This document shows, one piece after another, positions 56,486-64,000 of a stretch of 64,000 nt of DNA; the first letter of the stretch is position 1, and each line of letters starts with the position of its first letter. This stretch comes from Ostrinia nubilalis (lineage: Eukaryota; Arthropoda; Insecta; Lepidoptera; Crambidae): contig NC_087092.1 of the NCBI RefSeq assembly GCF_963855985.1, positions 3,720,001-3,784,000 on the forward strand. Direction: 5' to 3'. A program made the position numbers and the translations under genes. The notes under the pieces are model-generated. The model worked only from the letters and a program-made list of their open reading frames with translations. It was not told the origin of the DNA and did not search any database.

Positions 56486-58041
56486 CTGTATAAAATGTAT
56501 CTATTCGAGCTTTTTAGCACTCCATGGAAGAAGCAGTGCATCGCCTTAACTGTACCGTCTGTAATTTTCCGAAACCTACTAACCTCTCGTCATTTTAATA
56601 TAATGAGAAGTTTGCATAACGTTGTGTATTTAACAATCTTAATAGTTTCATTGTTTAATTGTCTACGTCTTAAATATTTCAGTAACCTTCCACACGTTAA
56701 GAAATACAACTTTCATTTCGTTTATGCAAAATGCAGGCGTTTTATAATGTGTTAATTAATTAAAATTCTTAATTTTGCTCTTGTTTTAATTATTCGTTTC
56801 TAAATTACGCAACTTCACGGTATAACACTTTCGTCTGTCGTAAATGGCATGAATAGACCGAATAAAATCTCCTTATTAAAAGGTCTTTAACACTAATGAT
56901 TATGAATGAAGCATACGCTTTCGTTGCCAGTCACTGTATTTGGTATTCAAATATCTGTTATGATTTTCCTCAATTTTTAATTTATGCAAATCGCCGCGGA
57001 TTGAATATTAAAGTTCCTTTAGTGAGTAAATTGTTACCTGAAATTTTAAGGTAATGAATTTTGAATTCAGTATTTGAACGTACCATTTTACCAGATACCA
57101 AACTGCTTTCCGTGTAGATTATAATTTTAGCTTAAACTATTTTCACTCAGATGAAGTTTGATCAAAATCCAACCTGTACATTTTGTATGATAAACTTACC
57201 TAAAGAAAACCACTTAATATGTATCTATTTTAATACGTCCATCTTTGGTTCCATAACGGTTCTATAAGAGATCTAAATACAGCATGTAGCGCACGTTATT
57301 GCATTATTAAGTACATAATAAATGCATTACATTTATACGAGAACACACGATAATGAAGTAACATGTCAGCATTAAACACATTTAAAATGCAATTTGAGTC
57401 TGTGTTTATTTTATTTTAACTACGAGAAAATTGAGCAATTTACTCAAAGATCGTTATTATGCGGCTATTTATTTGTTTTGCTAGATTATGAACAACTGAA
57501 AACGAGCTTAACACAGTGGAGTTTTTATCACGTTTTCATACAGGCTATTTTATTACAAAAATGTTTAGTCTAATAAAGTTAATAAGGTTGTGAAATAGTA
57601 TGGTCAATCAGTAATAAGAATATTTTTAATACAGCTTAATCTCTCTTAAAATGATACTAAGCTCTAAGTAATAGATATTAAGGACCATCATATTACTTTA
57701 CATTTATCCAAAAATCAGTCTCCTTTAGTCCAAATGGATTTTCCTTAATAATTGTCTGCTCAAAAGCATTAATTTGTGTATTTTAGGCACCTTCAAAATT
57801 ACAAACAAAAATACTGTCTTGTGCAATGCCAACAGAAAATAATTAAACTTAAAACACATACATCGTTTCTTTAAACGCAATAAGTGTCTTTAACTCTCCT
57901 TTTAACCGAGGCAATAACGTGGCAAAAATACAGTCGATTGTGATCTACATTTAAATAACTAATTAACTTTAAATAATGTAACAGCCGAGAAAATACACGG
58001 GGATACAACGCAAGCTTATGTAATTCCGTTTTATTCTTTAA
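56486..58041. other. AT-rich spacer, no supported gene
   Basis: An 86-codon frame (56495-56755) has no domain. Nothing else recognised. Confidence 0.45.
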
Positions 58042-58222
58042 CTAGCTTTCCGCCCGCGGCTTCGCCCGCGTGGAATTTTGTCTGTCACAGAAAAACTTTA
58101 TCGCGCGCGTCCCTGTTTCAAAAACCGGGATAAAAACTATCCTATGTTCTTTCCCGGGACTCAAACTATCTCTATGCCAAATTTCATCAAAATCGGTTGC
58201 GAGGTTTAAGCGGGAAAGCGTA

Positions 58223-58267
<45 letters not shown>

Positions 58268-58298
58268 GTTACTTTCGCATTTATAATATTAGTTGGGA
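58042..58298 (-). mobile_element. Non-autonomous Helitron, CTGT-repeat type
   Basis: On the minus strand it runs from TCCCAACTAATATTATAAAT through a CTGT array (58224-58266 as ACAG on plus), then GATTTTGATGAAATTTGGCA and TCCCGGGAAAGAACATAGG. It ends with the hairpin CGCGGGCGAAGCCGCG, then GGCGGAAAGCTAG and T. It is the same subfamily as 34949-35216, and the 3' hairpin is intact. Confidence 0.9.
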
Positions 58299-59751
58299 TT
58301 TACAACATTTGTGAGGATTAATGTAAGTACCTTTGAGTAAGCTTTACTCTCTTTTTTAATCTGCATCGTAAATAACTCACGATAGAGATAACTCAGGCAT
58401 TTAATATGCACTTTACAAACCTGATAATTTACTTAACACGATGTAACCTGAATAATTCGTCATTTACGCCACCTTGCCTCAAATTAAGCAAAGTTATAGT
58501 TATCGTACCGTTTCAAAATACGTAAGTACTTTTGTAACTTTTTCATGCACACTTATGTTTGTGTTAGGCGAGGATCAACATCCTCTGACGTAGTAAAAAA
58601 GTTCTCAACTATTGAACTAAATTGTCATTAATCTAGAAATAACAATAATTGAAAACACAAACGCCCTCGTCAAAGAAAACCTACGACTCTAGAAATCATC
58701 TAAGAGATGATAATAATTTAAGAAACCGTATTATTGTCATGCGGATCAATTAAAATGACGAGACGAGTCGTTCAGACGTCTAATTGAGCGATACATTAGT
58801 CGTTAATTCCTCCGTCTTAATCATAATGGCTGCATAACGCATATCTTTACGTCCACTATAGAGCGAGCTGCATCATAACCGCGAACGTAACTGCTCATTT
58901 GTTTTCATTACAGCCGATTTCAGTCATATTAATTACATGTTACATTCTTGCATTCATCGCCCACACTAAATATAGACGGTACAGTACACCGCAGATGTAA
59001 CTCCTTGTTTTCTCCTTGTACGCGTCTGCATAAAGATTAAAACTAGTTATGGTTACGTTCGTTGTGGATGTTGTCGTCTGTACGAGAAACAAGATGCTCG
59101 CCTCAATAAAACGATTGTTTGTACGACAACTGGACATTTGAATAGGTTGTGGAGTAGTCATGCCATGTATGCAACGAAAAGCCTTGCAACGCATATAGAC
59201 TATCCAGGTTTATTTTTAACTGCATTTTTCTCTGAAGTCGCCACGGTCTTAGTCACAATCCGGCCCTTGCAGGTTTTTATTTGTGCTCATTATTCTTAGA
59301 CTTTTTTAGCTTTCAAATAAATCCGTATTATCCCTTAATGGTCTGTGCAAAATCCTAGCTATTTCTTCCCACATTTATGCTTAGTACGGTGCACCAGGTA
59401 GACGGACTATAAAATCGCTTATATTAGAACTTGGCCTATAAACTGTTATCTTTATTCGCTGTTTCCTTGTAAACAAGCAGCCAGAGGTATAAATAATAAT
59501 GTAATCTCACTAAATACGGCCGGAAAAGGCGTACGGTATTTTATGCGATGAGCCCAGAACAACGGGAATGCGGATTCGACGCTATCTGAAGGTCTATTAG
59601 CAATATATTTGTCTTGATTGTAGCACCAGATGTAGGCAATGCGTGTGTAAGCTGATGCTTAGTACTCAGTTTGATGTCTAGTGGTCTTTCAACTGTTAGG
59701 AGTAGAATAGCGCTTAAGGTTTCAAATTATCTAAATACTTTACAATATTTT
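58299..59751. other. Spacer, no supported gene
   Basis: An 84-codon minus frame (58940-59194) has no recognised domain. No repeats identified. Confidence 0.4.
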
Positions 59752-59852
59752 GACGGGAGGTGCCTGGATGCGGGCGGCGCAGTACCGGTCTTTGTGAAAA
59801 TCCTTGGGAGAGGCCTTGGTCCAGCAGTGGATGTCATTCGGCCTGAAAGAAC
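59752..59852 (+). mobile_element. RTE-type LINE 3' stub
   Basis: GGGAGGTGCCTGGATGCGGG then CGGCGCAGTACCGGTC and GGTCCAGCAGTGGATGTCAT. This is the shortest of the larger RTE C-terminal stubs, with a TGA near the expected stop position. Confidence 0.8.
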
Positions 59853-61314
59853 GATTTTGATCAACTGGGACATTCTGTTACGAGTGTTAGCAATTTTGCG
59901 ACATTGCTTATTATGTTGCTACCTACCTAATAGTTATTTATTTAACTTATACATTTTTATTTAGGGACTCATCATTGTTAATAAGATAGAGGAATAAGTG
60001 CGAGTACGTGTAGCATTTGCACAATACAGACTCTACTATGATGTATGTTTTTATCAATATTGAAAATAAAAGCTCAACGAAAGTGTTTGTGTGTGAGAGT
60101 GAATGCAGTTATGCATTTCTAATCGATTCTACTCTGTACATGTATTTAAATCTGTAATAGTACGGTGAAATATGAGCTCCTTTCACTATAATTTGTGTAA
60201 ATTAATTTCGATACTGAATATTCACAACACGCAGAGCCTTGTTGCTCAGACTTCCTAGTTTCTTGATGAATAGAACATTAAACTAACATTATTCATAGTA
60301 AAAGCAAAAGTTATTTATATTTTTCTTCTTATACATCTTATAACAGACGTGACTCATGCCTATGTTAATAAATTGCCTTTATTTTATAATAAAAAAATAC
60401 TCTCATACAGAATTGGAACCATTCCCCTAGCATTTTAACTTAAACGATCAATTTGCGAGTATCGATTACACTCGTTTTAAACAATAATTTATAACCGTTT
60501 TGGTTTACGTGTGCTATTTTTAGTCGATAATTTTCTCACACCTTTTGTCAACTGGTTCGTGGGCTATTTAAGAATTGCCCTATATTTATGTTCAGGTCCA
60601 TTGATTAATGTCTGCGTTGTATCTTCGTAAGGGTGTGACTCAAGAATTTAAAGACAGGTTTGTCAAGTATAATTTGTGTCTTAAGATGCGTGCATATCTT
60701 GTACGTATTCAAATCTATGCTAACGTAATATCTGTGCATATTTCTCAGTAAAATGCCGGAAATTTGGGGGTTCTTTCTGATCTTCTGCATCCTGAAATGT
60801 TAAGACCATTTAAGAAATAGAGCAGGTAATACGCAAAAGCATTTTAAGACGAGTCATGGGGAAGGCTGAGTATTTTCTAATTTAAGTGAATATTTTTTTA
60901 CCACTGGCTAGCGACCATAAATGATGTGCACTCGACTTAAGGATACTTTTGTGGCTAAAAGATAATAAACAGTTCATGTTAAACAGACACCTTTACTCCT
61001 ATTTTATGACGTTTATCCCAATTAAGCTCATCTACAGCAATTTACACGACGTTAACTTGAAGTTTAAATTCTGTAGCTATAATTTTTCTGTGGTTAAATC
61101 CTACGGGCAAAAACTGACGGCTTGTGAACAGCCAATCCATTTGCCATTTTATTGCAAAATGACTTATAATCACCGGAGATCATTGAATTATATTGCTCTA
61201 CCGTTTAACGAAATAATAATTTCATGTGACTTTACGGTCATGTTTAATTGCAGTGATTATGTCACGGTAGGGCGTAGTTTTATTAATGAAAGCTAAGTAA
61301 ATTATACACATTGC
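59853..61314. other. AT-rich spacer, no supported gene
   Basis: A 115-codon frame (60949-61296) has no domain or exon context. Nothing else recognised. Confidence 0.4.
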
Positions 61315-61356
61315 ACATCTTAGAAAAGCGAGTACCTACTCGCTATTCTAAGATGT
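61315..61356. repeat. Near-perfect 42 bp hairpin
   Basis: Arms 61315-61334 and 61337-61356 are 20 bp each with one mismatch, separated by CC. The outer words are ACATCTTAGAA and TTCTAAGATGT. The stem is too short and the loop too small for a typical microRNA precursor. A micro-foldback element or cruciform-prone site is more likely. Confidence 0.8.
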
Positions 61357-61497
61357 AAGAATATATAATTTATATTATTTTAGTACTCCTCGAATATTAA
61401 TTAATCTCTATGACCCGTATTATGAAATGATACTTAATGATGAGTTTAGTTAAGAAAAAGATTAAGCCCTTGTGCAAATAAGTCTGACTACTTTTTT

Positions 61498-61624
61498 CAT
61501 TTTCTTACGTAAAATAAATAATATGATCAGAATAAAATATTCAATTGACTTTTGTGGAAGTTTTTCTTTTCTTACGTAAAATAAATAAATAGGATCTGAA
61601 TCCAATATTCAATTGACTATTGTG
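61498..61624. repeat. Diverged tandem duplication of about 65 bp
   Basis: TTTTCTTACGTAAAATAAAT ... AATATTCAATTGACT occurs twice in a row (about 61500-61560 and 61566-61624) with scattered substitutions and a few indels. Confidence 0.7.
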
Positions 61625-62065
61625 TGGGAACAAATTTTCTTTATGAAATTATTTATATGCAATACTAATGCAAGTGTAACGAACTTAACAGCCAAAGATC
61701 AAACGGCGCGGCAGAGTCGCCACTTTAATAGTTTAATGCCTATTACATTGATTAGACACTTCCATATACCTAAGAGCTGTTATTAGCGTTCAATGGAGTC
61801 ATTATGTGGCCAATTAAGTGAATCGCGGACGTTAGCGGGCAGCTGCGCCGGCGCACACCTTTCGCATTTGTTGTAATTGGTGCACTTTGTGCGGGTAATT
61901 GTCTTTGCTTTGTAATTAAGTGTGCAGTTCGTTGACGTAGAAGTTTTTTTTCTTGACTCATTAATTTATCTGCAAGACCCATCTAACTGTTATTCCGTAA
62001 TAAGTTATAATAAATAAAGTTTGCGCTTTATGTTACGTTTAAAACTGAGACTAATGAGATTCATA
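61625..62065. other. Spacer, no supported gene
   Basis: A GC-richer patch at 61830-61870 is the only contrast. No gene or repeat recognised. Confidence 0.4.
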
Positions 62066-63000
62066 TCGATGGCTCCTACGTATACTGGCGTAAGTGAAAA
62101 AAGTAAATTTTACAGGAGAGCCATTTTAGTGGCCAGAACCATATTTTGGGGTCATATCTTCTGACCTACTAAAACGAATTTAATGAAATTTCACATTTAG
62201 CCTTAACATGTAATGCTTTTGCTACTGCTGTTATCAATTTTTATATTTTTCTTATATATTTTGAGATTTTACGCATTGCCCTTTTACGTCGGCATATTTC
62301 TATAATTTCATGTATATTGTTCAACGTAAAGAGACTTAAATGACAACGTAAATATAATATTTTAAGCGATTACTCTCTTTATTTATGCATGTAATTATGT
62401 TAATTGTTATCATGTGCTATATCAATAATAAATCAGTTAGAAAAAGTCGTTTAATGTACCGTTTTAAGTTTTAACGCAAATACGCCCATATACTGTGCTC
62501 GAGATTTAGTTAGGTCTTTTAACATAATGTGTCATATTTTAAACAAATATAAATAACTTGAAAAAATCGAATTGCCTAAGGCGGGAATTGAACCCACGAT
62601 GCCTTAGGCAGTTCGATTTTTTCAAGTTATTTATAATTTTCAAATTAGTTTGAGATGCGACTCTTAACGCTAAAAATTAAATAACTATATAATGTGTCAT
62701 AATTTATAAATAAAACAATTTGCTAAATATTTTCATGGCTTTATTTAAGATTTGGATTATAAAAAATATATGTTTATGTAAGCAACTACTCGTATAGATT
62801 GACGAATCGTATGATTGGGCTTTATACGTGGCGTAGTTTAGCACATACGCCTATTTGCCTAAAATTTTATTTTGTATCTAATGGAAAAAAAAATTTTTTT
62901 TCTTACTGATGTTATAGATTAGAGCAAAGTGAAATCATTGCTTAAATAATTGGAAAAAGGCGTAAGCGGCAGTTTCGCCCTTATACGTAGGAGCCATCGA
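62066..63000. mobile_element. TA-flanked inverted-repeat element (935 bp)
   Basis: The left end TCGATGGCTCCTACGTATA and the right end's inverted copy are perfect over 19 bp, with GGCG matching again a few bases inside. TA lies on both sides (62064-62065 and 63001-63002), as for Tc1/mariner-type mobilisation. There is no transposase frame. The interior carries the hairpin at 62548-62635. The right flank enters a LINE tail at once (63005), and the 28.4 kb copy of that tail has a GATTATG.GACATG word at the matching point, consistent with insertion at a TA inside the tail. Confidence 0.78.
62548..62635. repeat. 35 bp-arm hairpin with a B-box-like loop
   Basis: Arms 62548-62582 and 62601-62635 pair over 35 bp with one mismatch, enclosing an 18 nt loop. 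Read on the minus strand, the loop and its edge give GTGGGTTCAATTCCCGCC, which resembles the T-arm (B-box) of a tRNA gene. No A-box or cloverleaf is seen. A single arm of the same repeat occurs at 50036-50100. It is a foldback element nested inside the 935 bp element. Confidence 0.8.
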
Positions 63001-63004
63001 TATG

Positions 63005-63098
63005 CGACATGTAGAAGCTCCTTAAGAGCAAAATGACGATTTGTAAGAACTATTTATTAGTCTAAACAAATAAAGAAATTTTGACTTTGACTTTGACA
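63005..63098 (+). mobile_element. LINE 3' tail with GACTTT repeats
   Basis: GACATGTAGAAGCTCCTTAA, then GAGCAAAATGACGATTTGTA and on to AATAAAGAAATTTTGACTTT and tandem GACTTT. It is nearly identical to the end of 28335-28530. Confidence 0.75.
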
Positions 63099-64000
63099 TT
63101 TTACTAAATAATAAAATGCACTACATACCATCATGAGTACAGTACATTTTTACGTAACACAGCCGAAAAGTCCATTTGTTAGTCCCCAGCTCATGTACCT
63201 ACTGTCTAAACACTTGTCCTTGTATTACCGTTGCATTAAATGCATCCCATTGTCAAATCAACAACCTTCCCAGAAACTACAATTATTTTTATACTTTGCG
63301 TAAGTTGTTCGTATCACTTTTTTCCGATCTCAGCTCCTTTACATTCGCTCAAGAGCACATCATTGTTTTAAACGTTCGCATACCAATTTGTAATAAAAAT
63401 AAAACTGTGTACATTCACATTGGCTGCTTTACATCGGCCTGCAGCTACGGGGTACATGAAAGACACGCGCCTGTCAGATTGACAGGTGGTACAGTAAAGT
63501 AGATAAACAGTTTTTACCTATTCCAGAGTCTGGCCAAAGAATAACGTACTTGTTCTTTGTATAGTTTTTATCAGATGAATGTACTTGCACATTTTATTAT
63601 TCATTTATTAAAAATGAGTTAACATAGTATTTCTAAATATTACATAAACAAGTGAGTTATTTAAAAAATATGAACCCAAGATCAGAAACACTGTTAAAGC
63701 TACAAATTATTTACTTGCCCTGTATTCATCAAAACTATAAGTCGTATAAAACGCTGTTCTGTCTCATTTCAATAATTTGTCTAAAAGTTACGATTATTAG
63801 CTAAACGTTCTTGTTATTATTCTGTCCATGAATATTCTGCTGAACACCACACTACCAAGGGCTCCTTCCCAAAAGCCATTGATGTTCGACAGCACACCAA
63901 CCTAATCAATGAATATTTGGCAACATAAAATTTTATAAAAAAAAATAAAACCGACTCCAAAAAACCTACACTAAAACGTAGAAAAATAATTACTAATTAC
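63099..64000. other. AT-rich spacer to window end, no supported gene
   Basis: A 108-codon frame (63176-63502) has several Cys residues but no recognised family or start context. An A-rich run lies at 63935-63960. Confidence 0.4.

Noticed and set aside
63176..63502. Cys-containing 108-codon frame near the window end
   Set aside because: Cys spacing does not match a known zinc finger or secreted-peptide family, and there is no start or splice support.

Overview
This is AT-rich animal DNA with the repeat signature of a moth or butterfly (Lepidoptera). It holds short non-autonomous Helitrons that start TC and end CTAG beside a hairpin, many RTE-type LINE 3' stubs with ATG/ATC-repeat tails, LINE tails ending in GACTTT repeats, a tRNA-derived SINE and several small inverted-repeat elements. 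I infer Lepidoptera from these families, not from any conserved host gene. No complete, recognisable host protein gene is visible, and most open frames look like chance frames.

Layout. 0-5.5 kb is transposon-dense: an RTE stub, a 1.64 kb palindromic Tc1-like element, a LINE 3' end carrying reverse-transcriptase C-terminal coding sequence, and a 1.07 kb inverted-repeat element. 5.5-15.5 kb is mostly single-copy. It includes a CpG-rich block at 6.56-6.79 kb followed by a plausible first exon with a splice donor at 7055. 15.6-20.7 kb holds a SINE, several Helitrons (two joined head to tail) and an RTE stub. 20.7-33.5 kb is mostly unique AT-rich sequence with scattered stubs. 33.5-42.9 kb contains a small exon-like unit, more RTE and Helitron copies, a perfect 325 bp tandem duplication, and a TATA-box region with palindromes. 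43-51 kb has foldback elements, a second small exon-like unit resembling the first, and a hAT element with clean 8 bp target duplications. 51-64 kb has a cluster of one foldback family, a diverged minisatellite, a CACGTG/TGACGTCA site cluster, a Helitron, hairpins, and a TA-flanked element inserted near a LINE tail.

How it may fit together (inference). A plus-strand gene could start near 6.8 kb, with most of the window being its very long first intron. Within it, two similar units at 33.55 and 47.37 kb each have a polypyrimidine-like tract, CAG, an immediate GTACGT or GTATGT, and a GTAAGT donor 72-76 nt later. That arrangement matches recursive-splicing ratchet points with short cryptic exons. 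The alternative is a duplicated cassette exon. RNA data would decide.
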